From Zanthoxylum bungeanum (Eukaryota > Streptophyta > Magnoliopsida > Sapindales > Rutaceae): 64,000 bases of DNA. Positions 1 to 10,059 of the stretch are shown here, in pieces (positions within the stretch are counted from its first letter, which is position 1; every line of letters begins with the position of its first letter). The position numbers were made by a program, and so were the translations under genes. The notes beneath the pieces are model-generated. The model saw only the letters and a program-made list of their open reading frames with translations. It made no database searches and had not been told where the DNA came from. The stretch is from the NCBI GenBank assembly GCA_019454045.1, contig SKCR01038875.1, positions 1 to 64,000 on the forward strand, read 5' to 3'.

Positions 1-291
1 ACCAGAAAATACAACAACAAACAGCAGCGAAATGAAGTGAAAGTAGCAGCTCAAGCAGCGAAACAGCGAGGAAAAATGTTGGATTAGTGAACCAGAAAAG
101 TTGCGGAACATCAACCCTTCTGACGGCCGTGTAACGCGCTTCGAGAGACGACAAAAGAGGTTAGACCTGAGGGCACCTTCTTTATTTATTACCTTTCGTT
201 TATTTTTATTTATTTTAATATATTATCGCATGAGAGTTGTTTGTTGAGGCATGATGTGAATATTGGATGAGTGGAATGTGTGTTCCCTTTT

Positions 292-382
292 GTGGTATAT
301 CGATGGAAACCAAGACGTAAATTCCGTAGCCGAATCCGAATGGACGGTAGTGCGGTTGTTCGGGATACACGCCACGTACCGC
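292..382 (+). other. Hairpin module, copy A-5'
   Basis: Starts GTGGTA and ends TACCGC, which pair with one G-U wobble. It contains the shared inner segment TCCGAATGGACGG. A base lost after ATATCG shortens it relative to the other copies. Confidence 0.7.
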
Positions 383-835
383 TTGAGAGATACACATGTT
401 TCATTCATCCAATATTGTATTCGAGCATGATTAGGTTGCTAGCACGTTATTTATCTTAAGCATGATTTAGTCGATAAAAATTTCTTTTTTATGCATGATT
501 AGGTTGTTTCATATTAGGGATTTATTTATATTTACGCTTAGATTCTTATTTTTTCCGCATTAGATAATTGAGCATGCTTGTGTGATGATTGTATGTTCTC
601 GCGTGTTTGCTATTATGACAACTTATTTTGAAGTATGCGAACTTAGATATAGGTTTCATTATTATTATTATGCATGCGGACTTAGATATAGGTTGTTCTT
701 GAGCATGTTGCGTAGATTCGGTTAAGATATTGCATAAATCACATCATTACAAGTGGCATAAGTAAGGGACCATTCCGAACCCAACAGGTTTGAGGTCTTC
801 CCTTGCGAGGGGTGAGTGCGGCCTTAAATCTTTGT

Positions 836-956
836 CCCGATTCACACCGGGTGGCGACTCCATGTTATTTCTCTGGTTTAGGTCCCCTGCGGGCTATTCC
901 GTACTCCCAACTAGACCGTGAGCCTGGAACAGCGTCGCCGATTTCTGTGTCCTACA
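836..956 (+). other. Structured LTR-end region, Ogre-A 5'
   Basis: A decayed copy of the first hairpin (836-851) is followed by TGGCGACTCCA (852-862), which equals the first 11 bases of the family primer site. The second hairpin near 911-926 has lost pairs. The 11-mer starts 108 nt before the primer site at 960. Confidence 0.65.
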
Positions 957-959
957 GTC

Positions 960-978
960 TGGCAACTCCACGGGGGAT
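960..978 (+). other. Ogre-A primer binding site (tRNA-Arg type)
   Basis: It begins three bases after the LTR and reads TGGCAACTCCACGGGGGAT, differing at two positions from the TGGCGACTCCACTGGGGAT of Ogre-B and Ogre-D. That sequence is complementary to the 3' end of a plant tRNA-Arg as I recall it, the primer reported for Ogre elements. The two changes suggest decay since insertion. Confidence 0.85.
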
Positions 979-1565
979 AGAGAATCGGCCCCGAAATAAT
1001 GTCTTGTAATGTTTGGATTTGTGTTTTAATTAACCGTGTCTACAGTGGGTTGAAGAGGTTTAGTTAAAGGCATTGTCAGCGAGAGCCTTCGTCAACGGGA
1101 GCCTTTGTCCGCACTCCCGTAAACCCACATGTGAACCTTAGTCGTAGAACTAGTAGAAATTATTTTTTTTATGTTGATGTTTTGGACCGTCGTCATTTGG
1201 ATCCAATTGGACTTTTTGTCAAAAGATGTGAACTTGTTGGGCCATTTAAACTGGGATGAGTTCGTGTCCTTTGACAGTTGGGCCAAAACCTTCTAGAATG
1301 TCGATGGGCCATTTTATGTTTGGGCCTCTTATCATTTGAAGTTGTTTAGCCATATTATCGCAAAGTGTAAACCCGTTGGGCCTTTTCAACTGGGACAAGT
1401 TTGCACCACGCAATAGTATGATTGAATACCTTAAAATGATAATGGGCCAACTAATGTAAAATTTTTTAAATGGGCTTATATATTACATACATTACACGTA
1501 TCTCATGCATCATGTTAACCCCGTGTCTTAAAATCCATCATAGATATCTATTGGGTTAGAGAAGA
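979..1565 (+). other. Ogre-A untranslated leader with two diverged ~140-bp repeats
   Basis: This matches the leaders of Ogre-B (16570-17680) and Ogre-D (53033-53990). Diverged copies of a block containing GTTGGGCCATTTAAA occur near 1190-1310 and 1330-1450. The match ends at the gag-start motif around 1543-1565, where the relatives continue into gag and this element does not. Confidence 0.75.
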
Positions 1566-2640
1566 AAAAAAAGATTTGTCAATAGGAGTTTAGCAAACAT
1601 GGATAGCGGGGAAAAGGAAATCGAGAAACAAAAAACCTTATGGCAAGGATAGAAAGACCATTTGGGGGGCCTTCAAAAAAAAGAGAAAAAAAAGAGAAAA
1701 GAAAAAAGAACAAGAAAAGAAAAAAAAGGTTGTTTAGTCCTTAATAGTCCTTAGGGTTACGACTAAGTCCGATGATGAAATCGTTTGCTTTAAGATGAAA
1801 TCTTAGAAACGATAAACTCTTGATGTGCTTTTATCTGATCTTTGAATTGTTGATCTATGCTAGACTCGTAAGCACTTCACTATAGGTTCTTAGCGGTGAA
1901 AACCTGAGTAGTTGGCAAGGTGACTAGTTGAAGAAATTGTGGGTCGATGAATGACCATTTGCTTAGATGTCTATCATGACTTGCTTATGTTATGATGTGT
2001 GGTATGGTTGAAAAAAAAAAAGGTCTCTAAGAAAAGAAATAAACTGCCTATAACCGATAAGCGTGAAGCTACCCATGGTGAGTATTAGGACCACCATGAG
2101 GAGAAATGCTACCTTAAAGGGTAGGTGTGTTGAAAAAAAAAATAAAAAAAAAATGAAGAGAAAAAAAATAAAGTTCAAAATGAAAAGAAAAAGAGAGACA
2201 AAGGAAAAGAAAGATAAACCATACCACGTTGAGCACGAAAAAGAAATTGCAGAGCATACACTAAGATATCTAGGTTGGTTTGACCCATCGATCCCGATTT
2301 TTGAAACGAAATCATCGAGTTAGCTTACCTAAGGATTAAGCGGTGAAAGAACCTTTTGCCACACACCCCTTTGAGTCTGACTTAGATCATTTATTCAAGA
2401 CTTGGATTTGAGTTGCATTGGGTGTTTTGAAAGTTCTCTGGTTTCATTACTGAGCATTATTCTTTGAGGACAATGATATGTATAACTATTGGGACTATTT
2501 CGTAGCATGTTAGATATGATGAAATGGAATGGCTCCCCCCCATGTGGTTCATCTTGGCCTAGTGCAAACAATGAAGAGGCAGAAAGTTAAATCAAGTTTG
2601 GGGACGAACAGTCTACCACCTTGTGAATCAGGGATACAAC
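1566..2640 (+). other. Ogre-A internal replacement segment, no recognisable coding
   Basis: Where the relatives carry gag-pol, this element has about 1.1 kb of unrelated sequence rich in A/G runs (1672-1730 and 2125-2215). The lysine-rich open frame at 2063-2323 follows from those purine runs and matches no protein I know. The segment resembles non-coding 3' regions of other gypsy-type elements in style, but I cannot name its source. It may be captured DNA or the relic of recombination with another retrotransposon. Confidence 0.6.
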
Positions 2641-2929
2641 GAGCCATGAGATAAAAGAAGTTGAACAATCACCAGAAAATAACCAGCAGGAAGAAATTGT
2701 AAGCAAGCCCAGGGGGCGACCAAAGACAGCTATAGGCAAAAGACACTAGGAAGAACTGGCAGAAGACCGAACCCAACAGAATAGGAATTCATTCATACAT
2801 ACATGCATACCACGTAACGCACTTGCATTCTTTTTGTGTTTTGTTTTGTATTCACAGGTTTCAATGAATAAAAAATGAGAAAGTGGAAAATGCAAGGCAA
2901 CCAGTCGCAGCAACACTGTATCATCGATT
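2641..2929 (+). promoter_or_regulatory. Ogre-A post-pol segment with acceptor-like splice site
   Basis: Homologous to the bases just after the pol stop in Ogre-B (23690-23815) and to 55100-55235 in Ogre-D. A T-rich tract at 2827-2850 leads to CACAG|GTT, with AG at 2856-2857. The same acceptor-like context occurs at the same place in all three elements, immediately before the tandem repeats. Confidence 0.6.
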
Positions 2930-3236
2930 TCATAAATGAATCCTAGGGCCGAGGCCCACATCATCAGAGTTTGGAATGAATCTATGAATGAATCTCAGGG
3001 TCGAGGCCCACATTATCAGAGTTCTAAGAATGAATCCCATGGTCGAGGCCCACTTTATCAGCAGCTTGGGGGAATGAATCCCAGGGTCGAGGCCCACATC
3101 GTCAGAGTTTTGGAATAAATCCGAGAAGGAATCCTAGGGTCGAGGCCCACATTATCAGAGTTCCAGGAATGAATCCCAGGGTCGAGGACCACTTCACCAG
3201 TAGTTTTCAGAATGAATCCCAGGTTGAGACCCACGT
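2930..3236 (+). repeat. Ogre-A 3' tandem array 1, ~45-60-bp units
   Basis: About six units each contain a GAATGAATC...AGGG stretch followed by GTCGAGGCCCAC and a CATCAG-type ending. Units vary in length and base sequence. Tat/Ogre elements are known to carry fast-changing tandem repeats between pol and the purine tract. Confidence 0.85.
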
Positions 3237-3239
3237 TAT

Positions 3240-3515
3240 GAACAAGCCGAGAATGACACTCCGAGAATGGAGCAAGATTCACCAAGCCAAGAATGGCAAT
3301 CCGAGAATGGAGCAAGGTCGAGAATGAACAAGCCGAGAATGGCACTCCAAGAATGGAACACAGTTCGGGAATGAACAAGCCGAGAATGGCACTCCGAGAA
3401 TGGAGTACAGTTCGGGAATGAACAGGCTGAAAATGGAAATCCGAGAATGGAACAAGGTTCGGGAATGAACAAGTCGGGGATGGCACTTCGAGAATTGAGC
3501 ACGGTTCGAGAATGT
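3240..3515 (+). repeat. Ogre-A 3' tandem array 2, GAGAATGG-based units
   Basis: Units built from GCCGAGAATGGCACTCC, GAGAATGGAGC and TTCGGGAATGAAC modules repeat about every 45-65 bp, five to six times. A diverged version of the same module family reappears in Ogre-D at 56238-56450. Confidence 0.8.
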
Positions 3516-3589
3516 ACCACCTCACAATAACGGTTCAGGAATAGACAATCTCATACAGCACAGTTCGGGATGAACCATTACATCAGCAT

Positions 3590-3965
3590 CAGTATCAGTC
3601 TTGCCAGGTATGGCAATCTAGGGGCGAGGACCACGTCATTATCAGTAGCAAGCAGCCTTGCCGGGTATGGCAATCTAGAGGCGAGGCCCACGTCATTATC
3701 AGTATCAGTCTTGTCGGGTATGGCAATCTGGGGGTGAGGCCCACATAGCATCAGTAAGCAGTCTTGTCGGGTATGGCAATCTGGGGGTGAGGCCCACATT
3801 AGCATCAGTAGCAGCCTTGCCGGGTATGGCAATCTGGGGGCGAGGCCCACATTAGCATCAGTAGTAGTCTTGTCGGGTATGGCAATCTGGGGGCGAGGCC
3901 CACGTCATTATCAGTAGCAATCTTGTCAGGTATGGCAATCTGGGGGCGAGGCCCACATCATCATC
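3590..3965 (+). repeat. Ogre-A 3' tandem array 3, ~60-bp units
   Basis: Six to seven units read GTATGGCAATCTGGGGGCG followed by AGGCCCAC and a CATTATCAG or AGCATCAGT tail. Several remain above 90% similar to each other, pointing to recent expansion or homogenisation. Confidence 0.85.
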
Positions 3966-3984
3966 AATATCTGTTTTGTCGGGT

Positions 3985-4420
3985 ATGGCCTTATGGCCTT
4001 CCGGCTATGGAGACATCAGAACAGTTTTGCCAGGTACAACACTCCAGGTATGGAGACATCAGAACAGTTTTTCCAGGTACGGCACTCCGGGTATGGAGAC
4101 ATCAGATCAGTTTGCCAGGTACGACACTCCGGTATGGAGACATCAGATCAGTTTTGCCAGGTGCGTCACTCCGGGTATGGAGACATCAGATCAGTTTCGC
4201 CAGGTACGACACTCCGGGTATGGTACTCCGGGTATGGAGACACCAGTATCAGTTTTGCCAGGTACGGCACTCCGGGAATGGAGATATCACTGCGGCACTC
4301 TAGGTATGGAGACGCAATAGCGACACATCGGGTATGGGGTTTAGCTTGCCAGGTACGACACTCTGGGTATGGAGATATTACTGCGACACTCCGGATACGG
4401 AGACACATCCATATCAGTAT
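3985..4420 (+). repeat. Ogre-A 3' tandem array 4, ~45-bp units
   Basis: About nine units contain GGTATGGAGACATCAGA followed by TCAGTTTTGCCAGGTACG and CACTCC. The unit lacks the GAGGCCCAC core of the flanking arrays, so it is a distinct repeat inserted between related ones. Long open frames here run in several frames at once and are a by-product of the repeats. Confidence 0.85.
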
Positions 4421-4429
4421 CAACTTTGT

Positions 4430-5640
4430 CGGATATGGCACTCTGGGGGCGAGGCCCACATTAGCATCAGTATCAGTTTTGCCGGGTATGGCACTCTGGG
4501 GGGGAGGCCCACACTAGCATCAGTATCAACTTTGCCGGGTATGACACTCTGGGTACGGAGACACATCCCATCAGTATCAGCTTTGCTGGGTAAGGCACTC
4601 AGGGTTGAGGCCCACATCATTATCAGCAGTTTGGGGATGCTTCCCAAGGTTAAAGCCCACATCATTATCAGCAGTTTGGGGATGCGTCCCAGGGTTGAGG
4701 CCCACATCATCATCAGCAGTTTGGGGATGTGTCCCAGGGTTGAGGCCCACATCATCATCAGTTTCAATTATGGGATGCATCTCAGGGTCGAGGCCCATTT
4801 TGTCAGCGGTATTGGGATGCGTCCCAGGGTCGAGGCCCACTGCATCATTGGTTATTGGGATGCGTCCCAGGGTCGAGGCCCACTGCATCATTAGTATTTG
4901 GGATACGTCCCAGGGTCGAGGCCCATTTTGTCAGCGGTATTGGGATGCGTCCCAGGGTCGAGGCCCCCATTGTCGGTTGTAGTTATTGGGATGCGTTCCA
5001 GGAGCGAGGCCCATTGCATTATTAGTATTTGGGATACGTCCAAGGGTCGAGGCCGATTTTGTCAGCGGTATCGGGATGTGTCCCAGGGTCGAGGCCCCCG
5101 TTGTCGGTTGCAGTTATTGGGATGCGTCCTAGGGGCGAGGCCCACTACATCATTATATTTGGGATGCGTCCCAGGGTCAAGGCCCAATTTGTTAGCGTAT
5201 CGGGATGCGTCCCAGGGTCGAGGCCCCCGTTGTCGGTTGTAGTTGTTGGGATGCGTCCCAAAGTCGATGACCACTGCATCATTGTATTTGGGATGCGTCC
5301 CAGGGTCGAGGCCCATTTTGTCAGCGGTATTGGGATCGTCCTAGGGTCGAGGCCCCCCGTTTCGGTTGCAGTTATTGGGATGCGTCCTAGGGTCGAGGCG
5401 GCACTGCATCATTAGTATTGGGATGCGTCCCAGGGTCGAGGCCCATTTTATCAGCGGTATTGGGATGCGTCTCAGGGTCGAGGCCCCCGTTGTCGGTTGT
5501 AGTTATTGGGATGCGTCCCATGGTCGAGGCCCACTGCATCATTAGTTATTAGGATGCGTCCTAGGGTCGAGGCCCCCGTAATCAGTTGCAGTTATTGGGA
5601 TGCGTCCCAGGGCCGAGGCACACTGCATCATCAACTCAGT
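4430..5640 (+). repeat. Ogre-A 3' tandem array 5, GGGATGCGTCCCAGGGTCGA family
   Basis: More than twenty units of about 50-60 bp. The first part (4430-4600) carries the GGCACTCTGGGGGCGAGG type. From 4600 onward units read GGGATGCGTCCCAGGGTCGA followed by GGCCCAC and a CATCATTAG or TTGTCAGCG tail, often as a two-unit higher-order pattern. Each unit contains the small palindrome GGGATGCGTCCC. Ogre-B carries the same unit family at 24048-24420. Confidence 0.9.
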
Positions 5641-5922
5641 TCAAAACAAAAGGCAAGTCAAGTGGCAGCTGGCGAGCCAGGAATTCATTCATCATCACTT
5701 TTAGGATGTGTCCCAAGGTTGAGAGCCCACACATCAGTTGCAGTTCCACGATGCGTCCCATGGGTCGAGGGCCCACTGCATCATCAGCACAGCTCACATT
5801 CGGTGGGTTCGGGAATGAGTTTGAAGCAAGTCAGGTGGCAGCTCACATATCAACTCAGTTTGAAGCAACAAGCAAGCGAGGTGGCAGCTGGCGAGCCAGG
5901 TAAGTAACAATGTATTGCCTAA
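5641..5922 (+). promoter_or_regulatory. Ogre-A 3' tail with donor-like splice site
   Basis: After the repeats comes a conserved segment containing GTGGCAGCTGGCGAGCCAG. At 5897-5905 it reads CAG|GTAAGTA, a perfect plant donor consensus, kept in Ogre-B (24461-24469) and Ogre-D (56528-56537). A duplicate of the preceding GGCAGCTGGCGAGCCAGG lies at 5665-5682. Confidence 0.6.
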
Positions 5923-5980
5923 CTTTGATAGGATTATCACTGTTACACACTGCACAAGTCCCTATCAAAGTGGGGGCGAC
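5923..5980 (+). other. Ogre-A purine tract with flanking inverted repeat
   Basis: CTTTGATAGG (5923-5932) and CCTATCAAAG (5961-5970) form a perfect 10-bp inverted repeat with a 28-nt loop. The right arm runs into the purine tract AAAGTGGGGGCGAC (5967-5980), directly before the 3' LTR. The tract is where plus-strand DNA synthesis would be primed. Confidence 0.8.
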
Positions 5981-6485
5981 TGTAGGCACTGGCATTTTAC
6001 ATATAAGTCCTTATGATGAGTCTCATTTGGAGACACTACCTTTTAAGTTGAGGAAGTCGCGGAAACGGACGTCGGAAGGGAATCGGATTTTGTTAGATTT
6101 TTATCGCTGGATTACTTCGGGTTCGCTTGTTGGGCCTCCATTTAAAAACAACACACTAGCCCAAGCCCATTAAATCACAATTAAAACATTTAAAACACAT
6201 GTCACAATTAAATTAAAACGAATTAAATCTAATTAAATTGAAACCAATTAAATTGAAATTAAATTAAACTAAATCCAATTAGTTAATCTCATTAAATTAA
6301 ATTCCAAAATTAAAATAAATCCATTCCTAATTTAAATAATTCACTCACCAAATTTAATATATTTACCCACCTAAAATACAAATATCGTTTCCTTTAATAA
6401 ACTAAATAAAATCCATCCTTTTTTTAATTGATTTAATTCCTTATTCAAACAACATCCATGCAAACCCTAATCCCCTACCCTCTCA

Positions 6486-6495
6486 CTATAAAAAT
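6486..6495 (+). promoter_or_regulatory. TATA-like box of the Ogre-A LTR
   Basis: CTATAAAAAT lies in the U3-like half of the LTR. A cluster of AAACCCTA/ACCCTAA motifs follows from about 6505 to 7135. The same layout occurs in Ogre-B (CTATATAAG) and Ogre-D (CTATAAAAAG). Confidence 0.55.
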
Positions 6496-8251
6496 AGCAC
6501 ATAACCAAACCCTAAAAGCTCTCTCTCACTCGGCCTTGACTAAGAAAACACAAAAACAAGAAACCCTAATAGACTCAACTCCCTCTCCTCCTCACGCTCA
6601 AACTGCCCCCTTCAACCGAATAAAATAACCTCACGTTCAGCCCTTCCACCACAAGCCAAAAGGCCCCACTAAGAAACACACTTCACAGCCCTACCCACCC
6701 TGCCCCTCCACTCGTCACAGCCTTCAGCACAAACTAACAAAGACGACAGCCCTCCACTCCACAACCACTAACGCAAGCCCCTAATCCAGCAACACCCTTC
6801 ACGCATCACACACTCAGTTCACGTCATAGCCTTCATCCAGCCACGCAGCACACCCCACGCACCAGCCCTCTAAAACCAGCCCTCTAAAACCACCCCTAGC
6901 TCAATGTCACAAAAAAAGATAAAGAAAATACCTGGCCCTCACGCCCCTACTCCCTCCTTTCTCTTCTCAAACCCTAAACAAAGAGAATAATTCTACTCTC
7001 CCTTGAACTCTCTCGGCATGAAGCCAGTAAACCCTAGCCCTCTCTTCCCTCAACCCTAACGCAGTTCTCTCTCTTAACCCTTATGCAAGCCCTATCTCCT
7101 CAACCCTCACTCAATACCCTTCCTAGTGAAACCCTAATCACACGGCTTTCCCTCCTCTCTCTGGTCCCTTAATTCTCTCATCTTCATAGCCGAAACACAT
7201 GCAGGTTGTCCTCTCTTCACACGAACCTACAGCCCTTCACTCACAAACGCACGAACTCACATGAGAGCACACTATCACTCGCCACAAAACAGCCAACACC
7301 TCACGTTCCTAGACCTGCATTTCTCTCTTCCATCCTTCTCTCTCCCCTCGATAAGCCCTTCACGTAACACACAAAAATAACCCATAAGGTCAGAAAACTA
7401 CCGACAAGCCAAGTAATCAAAGAAAGCCAAAAACTACCGACAAGAGACCAAAGAGCAGCCCTCACGTCACGCCCCTCACACACCGACCGAATTGAGGAAA
7501 TAAACAAACAGCAACAAATCCCACATCGACATAAAACTCTTCACCCCACTAACGCACAAGCAAACCTTCAACCTTCACAAACCATTCACGTAGCCACAAA
7601 TAGCAATCACAGACCAAGAACCCCAGTTCAGCCACCCCTTCACTGCCCAGTTCACAACGCCCCCCTCACTGCCCAGTTTAGCCGTTTTATTTCACTGCCT
7701 GAAACCGCACCCTAAGCAACCCCCTCACTGCTCAAATAACTGCATCCACCATAAACCCCCCAAAATTGCCGCATATCACTGCCTCACTGGCACACCGAAC
7801 AGCCCCTGCACTGCCCAAATTATCGCATGCCCATTATACCCCAAGAAACTGCCAGTGTTCCGTCGTGAAAATACCCCACAAAACTGCCCAGAAATCGTCC
7901 CAAAACTGCACCCAAACACAGCCCAATACCCCTCAAAAAACCGCCAAAACAGTCCCTAATTACCAAAAAACAGTGACAAGAAAATACACACAAACAGCAG
8001 CGAAACGAAGTGAACAACAGCAGCGAACAGCGAGGAAAACATTGGATTAGTGAACCAGAAAAGTTGCGGAACATCAACCCTTCCACGGCCGTGTAACGCG
8101 CTTTCGAGACGACGAAAAAAGAGGTTGACCTGAGGGCACCTTCTTTATTTATTACCTTTCATTGATTATTATTTATTTTAATATTATCGCATGAGGTTTT
8201 TTTGTTGAGCCATGATGTGAATTTGGATGATTGGAATGTGTGTTCCCTTTT

Positions 8252-8349
8252 GTGGTATATCGGATGGAAACCCGGACGTAAATTTCACATAGCCGAATCC
8301 GAATGGACGGTATTTGCGGGTTGTACTCGGATACAACGCCACGTACCGC
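8252..8349 (+). other. Hairpin module, copy A-3'
   Basis: Starts GTGGTA and ends TACCGC (one G-U wobble), with GGATGGAAACCCGGACGTAA and TCCGAATGGACGG inside. It shows small indels relative to the other copies. Confidence 0.75.
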
Positions 8350-8810
8350 TTGAGAGATACACATTTTTCATTCATCCAACATTATATTCGAGCATGAATA
8401 GGTTGTTAGCACGTTATTTATCTTAAGCATGATTTAGAGTCGTAGAAATTTCTTTCTTATGCATGATTAGGTTGTTTTCATATTAGGGATTTAATTATAT
8501 TTAAATTTAGATTCTTATTTATTTTCCGCATTAGATAATTGAGCATGCTTGTGTGATGATTGTATGTTCTCGCGTGTTTTCTATTATGACAACTTATTTG
8601 AAGTATGCGAACTTAGATATAGGTTTCATTATTATTATTATTATACATGCAGAGACTTAGATATAGGTTGTTCTAGAGCATGTTGCGTAGATTCGGTTAA
8701 GATATTTCATAAATCACATCATTACAAGTGGCATAAGTAAGGGACCATTCCGAACCCAACAGGTTTTAGGTCTTCCCTTGCGAGGGGTGAGTACGGCCTT
8801 AAATCTTTGT

Positions 8811-8929
8811 CCCGGTTCACACCGGGTGGCGACTCCATGTTATTTCTCCGTTTAGTTCCCCTGCGGGCTATTCCGTACTCCCAACAGGCCTCGAGCCTGG
8901 AACAGCGTCGCTAATTTCTGTGTCCTACA
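8811..8929 (+). other. Structured LTR-end region, Ogre-A 3'
   Basis: CCCGGTTCACACCGGG (8811-8826) folds with six pairs and is followed directly by TGGCGACTCCA (8827-8837). A second hairpin at 8885-8899 pairs CAGGC with GCCTG around a CTCGA loop. Confidence 0.7.
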
Positions 8930-8934
8930 CTTAC

Positions 8935-9183
8935 AGTCATCTTTATCGGTTTGGAAACTTGCGTCGGTAAACCCAGTTACCTCAAGTTGTCCATCTCCAT
9001 AGATTAAGAACGCATCCCTAGTTCGTCAAAGATACTTAAGGATGCTTTTAACCGCAACCTAGCGACCATCACCTGGATCGGCCTGATAGCGACTACACAT
9101 GCTCAAAGTATATGAGACGTCAGGTCGCGTACATATCATGGAATACATGATCGATCCGACTGTAGAAGCGAATGGGATCTGAC
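8935..9183 (-). pseudogene. Copia-B RT-RNase H connection and start of RNase H (broken)
   Basis: Minus-strand translation gives the conserved stretch after copia RT, including an RPDVSY-like motif, a KSILKYLRRT-like motif and the start of RNase H with DASFQTDKDD. The aspartate in DASF is the first catalytic position of copia RNase H. The domain is cut by Ogre-A at 8929, so only the first third is visible. It continues from the RT half at 9184 with no long gap. Confidence 0.7.
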
Positions 9184-10023
9184 TCATGTTGTCTCTCTCA
9201 TCTCAGTTTTAGGACACATGTCCTTAGATAGAGTGACACCATGTGACACTGGCAATAGTCCCCTCTTAGACTGTTCCATGTTGAATCTCTTCAATACTTT
9301 GTCAATGTACGTGCTCTGAGAGAGTCCAAGCAGCTTTCTAGATCTATCATGGTAGATCTTTATTCCCAGAATAAAGGCTGCTTCTCCTAGATCTTTCATG
9401 GAGAATTTTAATGAAATCCAAGCTTTCACCGATTGTAGCATGGGAATGTCATTGCCAATAAGTAATACATCATGAACGTAAAGGACAATGAATGTCAGTG
9501 CGCTCCCACTAACCTTCTTATATACACAAGGATCATCATCGTTTTGAACGAAATCATATTCTTTTATGATCTCATCAAAATGTTGGTTCCAAGAACGCGA
9601 TGTTTGCTTCAATCCATAAATGGATCAATTTAACTTGCAAACCTTTTCTGCATGTTTTGGAATGACAAAACCGTCAGGCTGTTGCATATAAATATCCTCC
9701 AAAAGGTTTCCGTTAAGAAAAACGGTTTTGACGTCCATCTGCCATATTTCGTAATCGAAATATGCAGCAATAGCAAGCATTATCCGAATGGATTTAATCA
9801 TGGCAACAGGTGAAAAAATTTCATCGTAATCGACACCATGTCGTTGACGATACCCTTTCGATACAAACCTAGCTTTGTACGTTTGTATGTTGCCAATAGG
9901 CTTTACGCCTTCTGGTGCATCAACCAGTGTCCAAACTTGGTTGGTGCTCATGGAATCCATTTCGGATTTCATGGCATCTTGCCATAAACTGGAGTTGATA
10001 CCTTGTATCGCTTCATCATACAT
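9184..10023 (-). pseudogene. Copia-B reverse transcriptase (inactive)
   Basis: Two open stretches (10023-9625 and 9612-9184) are separated by a stop. The upstream one shows QTYKARFVSKGY, DYDEIFSPVA and QMDVKTVFLNG, the copia RT fingers and palm with the motif A aspartate. The downstream one covers the GLKQ region, the catalytic loop and the thumb. The loop reads YVHDVLLIGND (codons at 9469-9480), where copia RTs have YVDD. A catalytic aspartate is therefore histidine and polymerase activity would be lost. A short deletion is also apparent just before QTYKARF. The order within copia-B is normal. Confidence 0.9.
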
Positions 10024-10059
10024 AGTCTGTTCGTCTTCCTCTAATAAGATTTATATCCA

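Larger units (their letters stand above)
1..956 (+). repeat. Ogre-A 5' LTR, 3' part
   Basis: It aligns throughout with 7974-8929 of the 3' LTR, with many small indels and substitutions, so the insertion is not very recent. It ends with CCTACA at 951-956, followed by GTC and the primer site. It contains one copy of the ~95-nt hairpin module (292-382) and the conserved LTR-end region (836-956). Confidence 0.9.
1..8929 (+). mobile_element. Ogre-A: non-autonomous Tat/Ogre-type gypsy LTR retrotransposon, left part outside window
   Basis: The window opens inside its 5' LTR. The order seen is LTR end, tRNA-Arg-type primer site, leader, a coding-free internal region of about 5 kb, 3' tandem repeats, purine tract and a complete 3' LTR. 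The LTR termini are TGTAGG and CCTACA. Leader, post-pol segment and tail match Ogre-B and Ogre-D, so the family assignment rests on those relatives, one of which still encodes Tat-type proteins. No gag, protease, RT, RNase H or integrase can be read, so it would depend on another member for movement. It sits in the RNase H part of copia-B. The 5 bases after the LTR (8930-8934, CTTAC) are the presumed target duplication, but the left partner lies outside the window. Confidence 0.9.
5981..8929 (+). repeat. Ogre-A 3' LTR (2949 bp)
   Basis: Runs from TGTAGGCACTG, directly after the purine tract, to TGTCCTACA. It holds a TATA-like box near 6486, a C-rich transcribed part with many AACCCTAA motifs, one hairpin module (8252-8349) and the conserved LTR-end region (8811-8929). 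Unlike the LTRs of Ogre-B and Ogre-D, it lacks the GTTCGAACG arrays and the ~177-bp subrepeats. Confidence 0.92.

Noticed and set aside
836..862. tRNA gene or Pol III B box at the LTR end (GGTTCACACC)
   Set aside because: Only one B-box-like word is present, with a mismatch. There is no A box and no cloverleaf; a hairpin plus primer-like 11-mer explains it better.
2063..2323. Lysine-rich 86-codon open frame
   Set aside because: A consequence of A/G-rich runs; no homologous frame in the related elements.
4600..5640. CRISPR-like array of regular repeats
   Set aside because: There are no unique spacers; units are variants of one another inside a plant retrotransposon.
3923..5907. Several overlapping open frames of 100-190 codons in Ogre-A
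   Set aside because: They run in several frames on both strands across tandem repeats and translate the repeat units; no protein family is recognised.
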